A stretch of DNA of 64,000 nucleotides from Paenibacillus taichungensis (GTDB lineage Bacteria > Bacillota > Bacilli > Paenibacillales > Paenibacillaceae). Positions 25,841 to 34,894 of the stretch are shown piece after piece. Location of the stretch: the NCBI RefSeq assembly GCF_013359905.1, contig NZ_JABMCC010000105.1, positions 62,001 through 126,000 on the forward strand, in the 5' to 3' direction. The first letter of the stretch is position 1; each line of letters starts with the position of its first letter. Made by a program: the position numbers and the translations under genes. The notes below the pieces were generated by a model. The model did no database searches. It had not been told where the DNA came from and saw only the letters and a program-made list of their open reading frames with translations.

Positions 25841-27526
25841 TTATTTTTTCACACTGTCATACCATTCGTTGACCTCTTGTGTGATTTGGTCACCGCCACC
25901 CGATTTCCACGTTTGTACAAATGTATCGAACGCGTCTACCGGATTTTTGCCATAAATAATTTCGTTGAATGCTTGATTCTCAATTTTGTTCAGGTAGTCG
26001 AGCTTGGATTTCATTGTCGCTGTTGTAGGACCTGTGAACATGTTTTTGAACGAGATTTCTTCCTGACTGAGCAAAACTTTTGCAGCAGCAGGGGTTTCTG
26101 GCCCATAGTTAACGGCTACGTCTTTCTCCAACTTAGTTTCCGGCTCTTTGCCATCTGCCAGATTCAGCAGGGCTTTCATCTGAGCATCCGGAATACGGGC
26201 ACCGTCACGAACGAGCAAATAACGTACAACGTTCACATAACCGCCTTCAATTTGGTCAATCGGCATTTGTTTTCCATTGGCATCCAATTGATAGTCATAC
26301 TTTGCAAATAGACCGTTATCATATTGGCTACCTGGTGCCGGGTCTGCATAATTGTCGAACAGGTAGTTCTCATACGTGAAGAATGCTTCAGGGTGCTCCA
26401 TGTCTTTCTTGATCAGAATGACGCCGTTAACAAACTGTGTACCATGACGCATAGCTTTACCTTCTGGACCGGTCGGGATTTCAATCGGTTTCCAAACGGC
26501 ACTTGGCACATTTTTCACTGTATCCAGAAGCGGCCATCCACTCATCCAGTATGGACCTGGGATAATACCCGCTGTACCTGCCACTGCTGGCTCTGCTGTT
26601 TTGTTTTCATCCCATAATGCTGCTTCCTGCGGGATGTAACCTTTTTTGAGCCATTCGCTCAATTTGGTCAGACCTTGCTTCATGCCAGGATTGATGGAAC
26701 CATACTCCAGCTTGCCATCTTCAGCTACATTCCACTGGAATGGCAGTGTTCCGTATGCACCGAAAATCCAGGATGGATCACCCATCCATGTGTTCATGGA
26801 TGTTTTGAAACCGATGCTGAGTGGAACGACCTTGTCTGGGGCTAAGCCATCCGGATTTTGATTTTTGAACGCATCCATGACTTTTTCCAGTTCATCAATC
26901 GTTTTTGGCGCCTCCAGATTCAGCTTGTCCAACCAGTCTTGGCGAATCCACAGTAGGTAATCATTGTTGTACGCATAGTCCAGCACGGGAATACCCATTC
27001 TTTTACCGTCACGGCTATACTGGTTCCATACATTGGGATCCTGCTCCATCGCTTTTTTCCAGGTGTCGGAAGCATATTTGTCGAACAGCGGACCCGCTTC
27101 CTGATACATGCCAGAATCAATCAGATCCTGTGCAAGCAGGTTGTCCCCTACCACTACCACTTCAGGCATCTCCTGCCCGGATGACATCGCAAGACGAAGT
27201 TTTGTGGCGAATGCGTTGTTCGTATCCGTCACAGACCACAAGGATTTGATGTCGATTCCGAATTGATCTTTGGCCCACTTGGTTGCTACGTTATTTTCCA
27301 TTGATTCGCCATTTTTGAATTTTAGCTCAGGGTCAATTCCCCATGCCGTTGTAATAGTAACTGCAGGATCATATTTTTCTTTGTATTCGTTTTCAACAGC
27401 TGGCGCACTTGATGCCTCGCTATCTCCTCCGCTATTTCCTCCTGTACAGCCTGCAAGGACGCCGGTCAGACACACCGCCGTTGCGAGAAGCGACAGTAAT
27501 CTCTTTTTCGTGGATTTCGCTCTCAA
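25841..27526 (-). CDS. Lipoprotein sugar-binding protein of the galactan ABC importer
   Basis: A 561-residue extracellular solute-binding protein of the LplA/YtcQ size class. A short basic N-terminus and hydrophobic stretch end in the lipobox LAGC, with the lipidated Cys near residue 26, followed by a Gly/Ser/Asp linker; it is anchored outside the membrane. The start is read as TTG at 27526, because GAAGGGGGA lies 6 nt upstream. The in-frame ATG 21 nt further up has its own sequence overlapping that site. It sits between the YesM/YesN regulators and the permeases, and its ligand is inferred to be beta-galacto-oligosaccharide from the GH53 and GH42 genes downstream. Confidence 0.9.
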   Translation of the reverse strand: MRAKSTKKRLLSLLATAVCLTGVLAGCTGGNSGGDSEASSAPAVENEYKEKYDPAVTITTAWGIDPELKFKNGESMENNVATKWAKDQFGIDIKSLWSVTDTNNAFATKLRLAMSSGQEMPEVVVVGDNLLAQDLIDSGMYQEAGPLFDKYASDTWKKAMEQDPNVWNQYSRDGKRMGIPVLDYAYNNDYLLWIRQDWLDKLNLEAPKTIDELEKVMDAFKNQNPDGLAPDKVVPLSIGFKTSMNTWMGDPSWIFGAYGTLPFQWNVAEDGKLEYGSINPGMKQGLTKLSEWLKKGYIPQEAALWDENKTAEPAVAGTAGIIPGPYWMSGWPLLDTVKNVPSAVWKPIEIPTGPEGKAMRHGTQFVNGVILIKKDMEHPEAFFTYENYLFDNYADPAPGSQYDNGLFAKYDYQLDANGKQMPIDQIEGGYVNVVRYLLVRDGARIPDAQMKALLNLADGKEPETKLEKDVAVNYGPETPAAAKVLLSQEEISFKNMFTGPTTATMKSKLDYLNKIENQAFNEIIYGKNPVDAFDTFVQTWKSGGGDQITQEVNEWYDSVKK

Positions 27527-27650
27527 TGTTGTTCCCCCTTCAATCATTTTGGTTACCCTTTCATTATAGGCCTGCCGGGTCTTTCAGCCTATGTCACGAA
27601 AACAAGATTTCTGCACCTTTGGCAACCTATATATTGGAATGATGTTGAAA

Positions 27651-29273
27651 TTATGCCTGATCCCGATATTCATTCGGTGTCATCCCGTAATGCTTTTTGA
27701 ACATTTTGCTGAAATATTGCGGATTTTGGTACCCCAGTTCACTCGTAATCTCGTATATCTTTTTGTTGGTGTTTTTCAGCAAATACAATGCACGCTCCAT
27801 CCGCATGCGAATCATATAATCGCCCAACCCCTCACCGGTCTCTGCTTTGTAGATCTTGGACAAGTAGACCGGATGCAAATACACCTTGTCTGCGATCATC
27901 TTCACGGACAGATCCTGTCCTGCGTCTCTCGTTACCATCTCCTGAACCTGCTTGATGACGTGTCTGCGGCTCTGTACGCCTTCCTGATCCGACAGCTCCT
28001 CCTGCAACTTGGCAAGCATCTCAGTCGCCCAGCGGCGAAGTTTGTCAGGTGATTGAATCAACTGATGCGCGAGCAACAGGTCAAATCCCGCATGATCAAT
28101 CTCATGTACGAGATGTCCCTGCTTATGAGCGATATACATAAAGGCATTCGTTACAGACAAATACATCTCATATACATGCTCTCTGGAAAGACATACGCGG
28201 TCCGCTGCATCAAATACGGCATTCAGTTTACGTGCCGCTGCCTCCCACTGTTTGGTTTCAAGCAACTGAGGCAGTACGGGTGGCTTATAGAGCTCTTCAA
28301 GCGCTTGAGCCGCATCGTTCTCCGGTCGTTTCGACAGTTCTTTATCCATGTAAATGATCGTATTTTCCTCTGGACCCGATAGAACAAGTGATCCCAAACC
28401 TTTACGATAAGCGGTCGTCAGATCGGCAAATTGAAACGGTGCTGTGACCACCATGGACAGATCGCCTTGCAGATATCGAATAACATGCTCGCGGAACGTC
28501 CCAACTGGTTGCTTCAATTCTTCCACATTGGTCTGAGCAGGCTCCGTCCAACCCTGATTCTGTATAATCATGACTAGACTCTCATGAGGACCTCGTCCAA
28601 ACCACACGTTGAAATGGGGACCAAACACCTCTTCTGCAATATTACCAACCGCAAACTCCATCAAATCCAGTGATTGCTGATCCATTGCAGAGAACCGGCC
28701 TGTAAGGCGAATTAGCATCATAACTGCCGGTTGATCCGGCTGAAGCAGAATCTCATACTTTTCAAGCTGTTCACCCAGTGCTCGTGCTGTAATTTCGCGG
28801 CCCAATAACAAATCATGCATCAGATTCTCCCGCAAAATTTTATAATCTGACTTCCGGCTGTATAACAACCGATGGTATTTATCAAATTCATCCCAATCAT
28901 CCCGAAGGGACGTGATGGCAGCAGAGACCGAAGCCATGAATTCCTCATCGTTCACCGGCTTGAGAATATAATCGGCAGCCTGCAGTTGAATAGCTTTTTT
29001 GGCATATTGAAAATCACTGTGTCCGGTCAGCAGAATACAGCGGATATGCGCCCACCGACTGCTTACCTCCTCAACCAGCTCCAGCCCGGACATGCCCGGC
29101 ATTCGAATATCGGTCACCACGAGGTCCACTGCATTCTCTTCCAATATCCGCAGCGCTTCCTTGCCAGATGCCGCACGCAAAACCGTCGTAACACCGAGCT
29201 CTCCCCAGGGAATGGTCAATTCCAGACTTTCCGTTACATACGTTTCATCATCCACCAATAAGATATCAATCAA
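27651..29273 (-). CDS. YesN-type response regulator with AraC DNA-binding domain (galactan locus)
   Basis: A 540-residue regulator. Residues 1-120 are a receiver domain with the acidic DDE pocket and phospho-acceptor Asp55 in VVTDIRMPG; Lys in ILKPVND is the conserved switch residue. A middle linker of about 290 residues and a C-terminal AraC double helix-turn-helix (about 435-538, ending in KHYGMTPNEYRDQA) follow. The start is read as TTG at 29273 with AGGGAG 8 nt before it; a GTG 9 nt further up would be too close to that site. With the kinase just upstream it should turn on the binding protein, permeases and galactan-cleaving enzymes when the external oligosaccharide is sensed. Confidence 0.9.
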   Translation of the reverse strand: MIDILLVDDETYVTESLELTIPWGELGVTTVLRAASGKEALRILEENAVDLVVTDIRMPGMSGLELVEEVSSRWAHIRCILLTGHSDFQYAKKAIQLQAADYILKPVNDEEFMASVSAAITSLRDDWDEFDKYHRLLYSRKSDYKILRENLMHDLLLGREITARALGEQLEKYEILLQPDQPAVMMLIRLTGRFSAMDQQSLDLMEFAVGNIAEEVFGPHFNVWFGRGPHESLVMIIQNQGWTEPAQTNVEELKQPVGTFREHVIRYLQGDLSMVVTAPFQFADLTTAYRKGLGSLVLSGPEENTIIYMDKELSKRPENDAAQALEELYKPPVLPQLLETKQWEAAARKLNAVFDAADRVCLSREHVYEMYLSVTNAFMYIAHKQGHLVHEIDHAGFDLLLAHQLIQSPDKLRRWATEMLAKLQEELSDQEGVQSRRHVIKQVQEMVTRDAGQDLSVKMIADKVYLHPVYLSKIYKAETGEGLGDYMIRMRMERALYLLKNTNKKIYEITSELGYQNPQYFSKMFKKHYGMTPNEYRDQA

Positions 29274-29358
29274 GACAGTCACTCCCTATCCGCTTCGTTA
29301 TACAATGAGATCTATCGTTCTTATGCTGTAGTCATATAAACACACTAGTTCTATCCTG

Positions 29359-31104
29359 CTATTCAAGAAGATGTTCTTCGTCAGCGGGCCAGGACAAGGT
29401 AACACGCAGCCCACCAAGAGGTGATTCCATAATGCTAATTCCCGCCTGCTCCCCATATCTGAGCTGAAGACGCTGGTTGACGTTCCATAACCCACAACCC
29501 ATTTCTTGATCCATACCTCCTGTGAGTTTGTGGAGCAGCATCTGCCGAGCCAGTTCATCCATACCTTGTCCGTCGTCATCGACGGTAAGAATCATCATGC
29601 CATTTCTCTGTTCTCCCGACACCCGTATTTCCCCAGCTTCGGCATCGGTTTCAATCCCGTGGATAACCGCATTCTCTACCAGTGGTTGTACGATGAGAGG
29701 TGGTACCTCCTGACTCAGGATGTCTTCGGATAAGTCAATTTTGAAACGTATTCGGTCCATACGCATCTGCTGAATCTCCAGATAACAGGTGACGAACTCG
29801 ATTTCTTCTGTGAGCGGCACCACATCACGTTCCTGCCTCGTTGTATAGCGATAGTATCGGGACAGATTATGCGACATGGCAACGACAGCATCGACACGCT
29901 TCAGCTTGGCCATGCTCGTAATGAATGAGAAACAATTATAGAAAAAGTGTGGATTAATCTGAGATTGCAGCTGTTTCAGCCGGGCTTCACGCACATGAAT
30001 CTGTTCCAGATACACGTGTTCAAACAACTGCTGAATCTGCGCCACCATGGAGTTGAATCGTTCGGACAAAAAGCTGAATTCATTGCGTCCCTTGGGCGTA
30101 ATTCGGACTGAATAATCCTCCTGCTTCAATCGTTGGAATCCACGGATCAACTGTTTGACAGGGACTTGAACCTGTACATATAACAGATAGGCTACGGCAA
30201 AGCTCATCAATAGCAGACAGATCATGGCCGAATAAAATAGAATATTGGACTGATGAATCGGCTTCAGAATAGCTGATAGTGGCATGTAATCAACCAGATA
30301 CCAGCCTGTCGTGCTGGACTTTACCGTATTAACCATGTAAGGTTCACCGTCGATAACTACCGTCCGGTTATCAACATCTTTAAGCTTATCAATGGCCAGA
30401 TTATCCATCAGCTCACCTGTCAGAGCTCGATCCGAGGTTCGGTTATAGATAACCCCCGTCTCTTCCCGGTAATAGAAGGGGTCATGGCGACCATCATCCT
30501 TGAATTTGTCCAGCATATCTCGAATGTTGTCACTATCGAATTCAAGCTTAATTACGGTCTGCGCATTGGCTGCGGGATCGCTAATGCCGTATGGAGATAC
30601 CGTGATCCAGCTGAAGATGAATTTATCATCTTCCCCCTCCTGAGTCTTTCGAACATTCCATCCGGATGATATGTTGCCTCTAAGCGTTTGCTGATCGTAA
30701 TAACCGGCATCTCGTTCAGAGACGACCCTGCCAAGCGTCGGCGAATAAAGGTACAATTTCGTTGTCCAGTTGGATGAACTTTCCTGGATACTCAGCTTGT
30801 TCTGAATACGTTTTACCAAATTGATCGTATCCAGATCGAAATATTTGGAATCCGCGTAGATCCGCCGAAAGCTCGCAATATCGGGATCATGAATGAGCAG
30901 ATTCGGCCATGAGGACAACAACTCGATGTGTGTATTCACCTGATTTTGAAAAAATTCAAGTTGGTTACTGTTGGAGCGATTGAGTTCATCCCGTAGAACT
31001 GCTGTTGTTTTATGGTTGGAATACCAGTACAGCAGTACGACTGGAACCAGCATAATTAGAATTAAAATGACCATTTTGGAAAATAGATTCGTCCGGTATG
31101 ACAT
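29359..31104 (-). CDS. YesM-type sensor histidine kinase (galactan locus)
   Basis: A 581-residue membrane kinase. Helix 1 is at about 11-29, an external Cache-type sensor at 30-285, and helix 2 at about 288-310, followed by a HAMP linker. The phosphoacceptor motif QINPHFFYN has His386. The ATPase part shows NAVIHGIE and GQGMDELA. It perceives a sugar, alone or with the binding protein, and phosphorylates the response regulator encoded 85 nt downstream. AGGTGAGG stands before the ATG. A one-mismatch cre (31251-31265) and a 20-bp palindrome (31223-31242) lie in its upstream region, making it the likely head of the whole galactan operon. Confidence 0.92.
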   Translation of the reverse strand: MSYRTNLFSKMVILILIMLVPVVLLYWYSNHKTTAVLRDELNRSNSNQLEFFQNQVNTHIELLSSWPNLLIHDPDIASFRRIYADSKYFDLDTINLVKRIQNKLSIQESSSNWTTKLYLYSPTLGRVVSERDAGYYDQQTLRGNISSGWNVRKTQEGEDDKFIFSWITVSPYGISDPAANAQTVIKLEFDSDNIRDMLDKFKDDGRHDPFYYREETGVIYNRTSDRALTGELMDNLAIDKLKDVDNRTVVIDGEPYMVNTVKSSTTGWYLVDYMPLSAILKPIHQSNILFYSAMICLLLMSFAVAYLLYVQVQVPVKQLIRGFQRLKQEDYSVRITPKGRNEFSFLSERFNSMVAQIQQLFEHVYLEQIHVREARLKQLQSQINPHFFYNCFSFITSMAKLKRVDAVVAMSHNLSRYYRYTTRQERDVVPLTEEIEFVTCYLEIQQMRMDRIRFKIDLSEDILSQEVPPLIVQPLVENAVIHGIETDAEAGEIRVSGEQRNGMMILTVDDDGQGMDELARQMLLHKLTGGMDQEMGCGLWNVNQRLQLRYGEQAGISIMESPLGGLRVTLSWPADEEHLLE

Positions 31105-31222
31105 CTTCTTACCTCACCTTGCCTTCATTAGTCAGTGAATCTAATTTTAACGATGAAAGCGTTAAACATAAACTGTTTTTTCTGGGCGAATTCGCTTCAC
31201 AGTTCATCTGTTACTCCTGACT

Positions 31223-31242
31223 TAACCTCTTTAAAGAGGTTA
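31223..31242. promoter_or_regulatory. Perfect 20-bp palindrome upstream of the galactan sensor kinase
   Basis: TAACCTCTTTAAAGAGGTTA reads the same on both strands. It lies about 120 nt upstream of the kinase start and 9 nt from the cre-like site, and lacks a T-run, so an operator for a dimeric repressor or activator is more likely than a terminator. Confidence 0.5.
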
Positions 31243-31250
31243 TCTATATA

Positions 31251-31265
31251 TCGTAAGCGTTACCA
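31251..31265 (+). promoter_or_regulatory. Probable cre site of the galactan locus
   Basis: TCGTAAGCGTTACCA fits the cre consensus at all but one fixed position (C for T at position 2) and contains the palindromic core GTAAGCGTTAC. It lies about 150 nt upstream of the sensor kinase gene. Confidence 0.5.
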
Positions 31266-31324
31266 TATACATGCATAAAGGTGACAAAACCAACTTTTCT
31301 GCACTAATTGCAACTTCCACGCAA

Positions 31325-31352
31325 AAAAGAGCTGACAAAAGTCAGCTCTTTT
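31325..31352. terminator. Intrinsic terminator after the unknown membrane protein gene
   Basis: A 12-bp perfect stem (AAAAGAGCTGAC with GTCAGCTCTTTT) and AAAA loop, flanked by A and T runs; it lies 82 nt after the stop codon on the minus strand. Confidence 0.85.
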
Positions 31353-31434
31353 CTAAACACAATATATGGCTTAATCTCTTTTAATCCAAATACTCTTATT
31401 ATGTATTCATTCTATCTTGCTAACGCAGTATCTA

Positions 31435-32133
31435 TTATGGAATATCGTAATCAAACACCGTATTCTCTCCATCCACGGCGACATCCAAAACAATATCGGT
31501 TAGCTTTCCATTCACTTGCAACGGGGAGTCAGCTAATCCGGAAAACGCCAGTTGACCCTTAAATGTTCCATACGGCTCAATCTCTATATGTACAGGTTTG
31601 AGCTCGACAGACTGCAGGGATTCATAGAGCGGATCATCATGTTGTTTGTAACTGCGGCCCAAGTCAGGCAAGAGAACAGCTGCTACAGGCTCTCGGGTGT
31701 AATTTTTGAGTGTCAGGTCACAGTTTACTCGTGTAATACCATTGTCCAGTACGTCATAGGTACAGGAGCTATCATTTTGGACATAGGAAACTCCATCGAT
31801 ACCGGAAGCCCCCCATTTGGCTACGTACATTAATTTATCCGTCATGTAGGAATAACTGAGAACGATAGCGAGAACGATTAGCCAGAGCCGTTTAGCCAGA
31901 ACAGGATGTAATGACATGATTTCTTTGCGTGTAAGATAGTAGCTGGATGCTAATATGCCCATTCCAAAAAATAACGTGATATGCACACCACTTACGTAGG
32001 ATGTGGTATAAGGCGACATGCCTATAGCAGACAGCATCGTGTCCCCCACTGAGAAACCAAGGTGATGCTTAAACGTAAAAATGATGCCAAATAGCAATAA
32101 CATCGCAGAGAACACAAGTCTGGTTCTCGACAC
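31435..32133 (-). CDS. Membrane protein of unknown function
   Basis: A 232-residue protein I do not recognise. Three hydrophobic helices are visible at about 5-22, 48-65 and 83-98. After them comes a soluble part of about 130 residues with two Cys residues (SSCTYDV and RVNCDLT), strand-rich and ending FDYDIP, which should lie outside the membrane. The pattern of the soluble part (NCDLTLKNYTREP, then EPYGTFKGQLAFSG) looks like an immunoglobulin-type beta-sandwich, but that is only an impression. It lies between two sugar-transport clusters, has its own terminator and no coupled neighbour. Confidence 0.65.
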   Translation of the reverse strand: MSRTRLVFSAMLLLFGIIFTFKHHLGFSVGDTMLSAIGMSPYTTSYVSGVHITLFFGMGILASSYYLTRKEIMSLHPVLAKRLWLIVLAIVLSYSYMTDKLMYVAKWGASGIDGVSYVQNDSSCTYDVLDNGITRVNCDLTLKNYTREPVAAVLLPDLGRSYKQHDDPLYESLQSVELKPVHIEIEPYGTFKGQLAFSGLADSPLQVNGKLTDIVLDVAVDGENTVFDYDIP

Positions 32134-32205
32134 ACGAACACCCCCTAATCAACCACCTGATTATATCATATTTTTCCTTATTATGGTTTGTGATCCAAAT
32201 AAAAA

Positions 32206-32237
32206 AAGACGCTCCGGTTTTTAACCGAAGACGTCTT
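32206..32237 (-). terminator. Terminator of the second ABC/two-component cluster
   Basis: Outer AAGACG/CGTCTT and inner CGGTT/AACCG pairs with small internal mismatches, followed by seven T residues on the minus strand, 18 nt after the binding-protein stop. Confidence 0.8.
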
Positions 32238-32255
32238 GGGTTTTGCAACTCAAGT

Positions 32256-33782
32256 CTACTTTTTGGACAGGAATGCGTCGAGCTGTTCTTGTTTGGCTGC
32301 AATGATTTTATCAATACCTGCGGCTTTCAGTTTCTCTAGATATTTCGGGATCATCTCGTTCGGATCTACTGCACCCGAGGTCATGCCCGGTTTGAACTGT
32401 TTGTTCACGTTGTTGACCGCAGCAATTTCGTTTTTGACGGATTGGCTATTGAACGTAAAGCCCAGTGCAGGTGACTTAACGCCTTTGGCATTAAACTCCT
32501 TGAACTTTTCCCATTTCTGCGGATCTTCATTATCCCAAAGATAGTTCAGGAACTGGTTACCCAGCTGCCATTGTGCGCCCGGATTGTAAGTGCGACTGTT
32601 CGCATCTACCCCTTCCGGAAGGGTAATAATGTTGTCCTGTCCGTCTTTTTTCACATAATGTGTGCCTTCAATACCGAAGTTGAGCAGGTTGTTAATTTCT
32701 TTGTCGGAATGCAGCAGGTTAATGACTTGCATCGCCTTCTCTGGCTGCTCAGAGGAACGGGAGATCGCCAGCATCGCACCGGAAGCATCACCGGTTGTAA
32801 TCGTAGGCTGGGTCATCTCAATCTGGGTCAGAGGATATCCGACATACCCTTCTTCTTCCTTATCCTTGCCCGGCTTCATGCCATCGGTCCACAGGAAAGC
32901 CTTACCTGCCTTCGCCTGATCTTTTGGGAACACATTGGAAGTCGCTGCATCACTGTTAATGTATCCAGCCTGATACCACTTGCGTGCAAGCTCAGCCGCT
33001 TCCTTAAATTCGGGGGTCTCCACTTCGTTCAGTACCGTCGTTGTACCCGCTGTTTTGGAGATGACGCCTGGAACGGATGCATCACCGAGATAATCCCAGT
33101 CCAGATTTTCCAGCAAACCGTTACCATTGGTATTGGACATATAGAATGGAGTGATGCCTGGTTCGTTTTCCTTGATCGTTTTGAGCAGTGGCTCCAGGTC
33201 AGCCCACGTTTTCACTGCGGTCAGATCGAGCTTGTATTTGTCAGCCAGATCTTTGCGCACCAGTACACCACGCGTCGCTGCCAGCTCTTTGTTGGTAGGA
33301 ACGCCGTAATTCACGCCATCCACCTGAGAACCTTCCAGAAAGGCTGGATCGAGATTCTTCTTGATATCCTGCCCATACTGGTCAAGCAGATCATTGAGCG
33401 GCAAGAACGCACCTTTTGCTACATTGACCGTATAATTCTGCCAAGCCGCTGTGAAAATAATATCTGATTTTTCGCCGGAAGAGATCATAAGATTCAGCTT
33501 GTTGTCCCACTGACCCCAGTCGATCGCATTGATCTTGAGAGTTGCCCCGATCTTTGGCTCCATCTTTTTGTTTATCTCGGCTTCGACCAGAGCTACATCT
33601 TTCTGTGGTGTCCCTGGATAATACAACGTCACTTCATAGGGCTTGCCCCCACTCTCCGCTGCACCACCACCCTGTGCTTCCGGTGTTGTTCCGCCTTTGT
33701 CTGATGAGCAACCTGCCAGCACCAGGCTCAGCGCCATAACTGCTGCCGCGAAACGCGGCCATACCTTAAACGTTCTAACCAA
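32256..33782 (-). CDS. Lipoprotein solute-binding protein of a second LplABC-type importer
   Basis: A 508-residue extracellular binding protein with a short basic start, a hydrophobic stretch and lipobox LAGC followed by SSDKGG; lipid-anchored. The start is read as TTG at 33782 because GGGAGGGG lies 5 nt before it. In-frame ATG codons further up have no comparable site. Unlike the galactan cluster, the binding protein here is encoded last, after both permeases. The ligand is unknown because no glycosidase gene is in the cluster; oligosaccharides are the usual ligands of this family. Confidence 0.9.
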   Translation of the reverse strand: MVRTFKVWPRFAAAVMALSLVLAGCSSDKGGTTPEAQGGGAAESGGKPYEVTLYYPGTPQKDVALVEAEINKKMEPKIGATLKINAIDWGQWDNKLNLMISSGEKSDIIFTAAWQNYTVNVAKGAFLPLNDLLDQYGQDIKKNLDPAFLEGSQVDGVNYGVPTNKELAATRGVLVRKDLADKYKLDLTAVKTWADLEPLLKTIKENEPGITPFYMSNTNGNGLLENLDWDYLGDASVPGVISKTAGTTTVLNEVETPEFKEAAELARKWYQAGYINSDAATSNVFPKDQAKAGKAFLWTDGMKPGKDKEEEGYVGYPLTQIEMTQPTITTGDASGAMLAISRSSEQPEKAMQVINLLHSDKEINNLLNFGIEGTHYVKKDGQDNIITLPEGVDANSRTYNPGAQWQLGNQFLNYLWDNEDPQKWEKFKEFNAKGVKSPALGFTFNSQSVKNEIAAVNNVNKQFKPGMTSGAVDPNEMIPKYLEKLKAAGIDKIIAAKQEQLDAFLSKK

Positions 33783-33964
33783 GTGAACCCCTCCCGTCAT
33801 ATGTTGGACCCTGCAACCGATTGCCCCAATTCGCAATGTTCCCCAATCTGCAAAAGTCCGTTCGCTTGCCGGCCCTCCGGCGTGTCTGTACTCGCTGCTT
33901 TTTGTATATGCCCTCTCAGGTCCATCTTCAATTATCCGTTGCCCTCTCCGCTAACCGGCCGGAG

Positions 33965-34894
33965 TTACCCCTTCACTGCGCCTACGGTTAGGCCTTTGAT
34001 GAAATACCGCTGGAAGAATGGATATGCCAGTACGATTGGACCAATACCGACTACAGCCATCGCCATTTGCAGTGTTTTATTTGGCAGATTCAGCAATCCG
34101 CCCTGCGAGGAAATCTGTGAAGAGACATTGGAGTTGGATGTTAAATATTGAATATCGAGCAGCGTCCGGTACATAAGGTACTGAAGACTGATCGTCCGGT
34201 TATCAGATATGAAAATCATGCTGAGATACCAATCGTTCCAGTAATTCAATGTACTGAACAGTGCAACGGTCGCCATCACTGGAAGGGAGAGCGGAAGCAC
34301 GATACGTGTAAACGTTCTCAATTCACCCGCTCCATCAATCCGTGCCGATTCAAGAATCGATACCGGAATGGAGTTAGCGAAGAATGTACGCATGACCAGC
34401 ACGAAGAATGGTGACAACAGTAGCGGCATGATCAGTGCCAGAATCGAGTTTTTCAAATCCAGTACGTTCACATAAACGAGATACCACGGGACCAGACCGC
34501 CATTGAATAGCATGGTGAAAAAGATGAAAAAGGCGAACCATCCTCGATACGGCAAATCCCTCCGGGAAAGTGGGTACGCGTACAATGCCGTCAGCGCTAC
34601 ACTCGTTATTGTACCTATCACGGTTACGATAATGGAAATACCATAGGAATGGATGATCTGATCCATGTCCTTGAACAGAAACTCATAGGCAGTAAGGCTA
34701 AACTTCTCCGGAATAAGTTTATACCCGTTCGCAATGACCGTCGTCTCGTCCGAGAATGAGATTGCGAAGACAAGCAGGATCGGCACGATGCAGGCAATGG
34801 CATAGAATATAAACATAGCATGTATGATAGACGCGGAACGCCGCGACACGGCTAATGGATCACGTGATTTCACAGCTGGCTTGCCTCCTCTCAA
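33965..34894 (-). CDS. Sugar ABC transporter permease, LplC/YtcP type (second importer)
   Basis: A 309-residue permease with six predicted helices, EAA motif LESARIDGAGELRTFTRIVLP (about 201-221) and the typical ending FFQRYFIKGLTVGAVKG. Its ATG overlaps the stop of the upstream permease gene by 4 nt (ATGA), so the two are translated together. The binding protein gene follows after 182 nt. It is a paralogue of the galactan locus permease at 23794-24672. Confidence 0.93.
   Translation of the reverse strand: MRGGKPAVKSRDPLAVSRRSASIIHAMFIFYAIACIVPILLVFAISFSDETTVIANGYKLIPEKFSLTAYEFLFKDMDQIIHSYGISIIVTVIGTITSVALTALYAYPLSRRDLPYRGWFAFFIFFTMLFNGGLVPWYLVYVNVLDLKNSILALIMPLLLSPFFVLVMRTFFANSIPVSILESARIDGAGELRTFTRIVLPLSLPVMATVALFSTLNYWNDWYLSMIFISDNRTISLQYLMYRTLLDIQYLTSNSNVSSQISSQGGLLNLPNKTLQMAMAVVGIGPIVLAYPFFQRYFIKGLTVGAVKG

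Larger units (their letters stand above)
31105..31434. other. 330-nt promoter region of the galactan locus
   Basis: Contains a two-mismatch cre-like string (31153-31167), a 20-bp perfect palindrome (31223-31242), a one-mismatch cre (31251-31265) and the terminator of the unknown membrane protein gene (31325-31352). No gene is seen. Confidence 0.6.

Noticed and set aside
31153..31167. cre-like sequence ATGAAAGCGTTAAAC
   Set aside because: Two mismatches to the consensus; the site at 31251-31265 is a better candidate in the same promoter region.
32571..33467. 298-codon forward open frame opposite the second binding protein
   Set aside because: Antisense to a clear lipoprotein binding-protein gene with correct start, lipobox and terminator; composition is that of a shadow frame.
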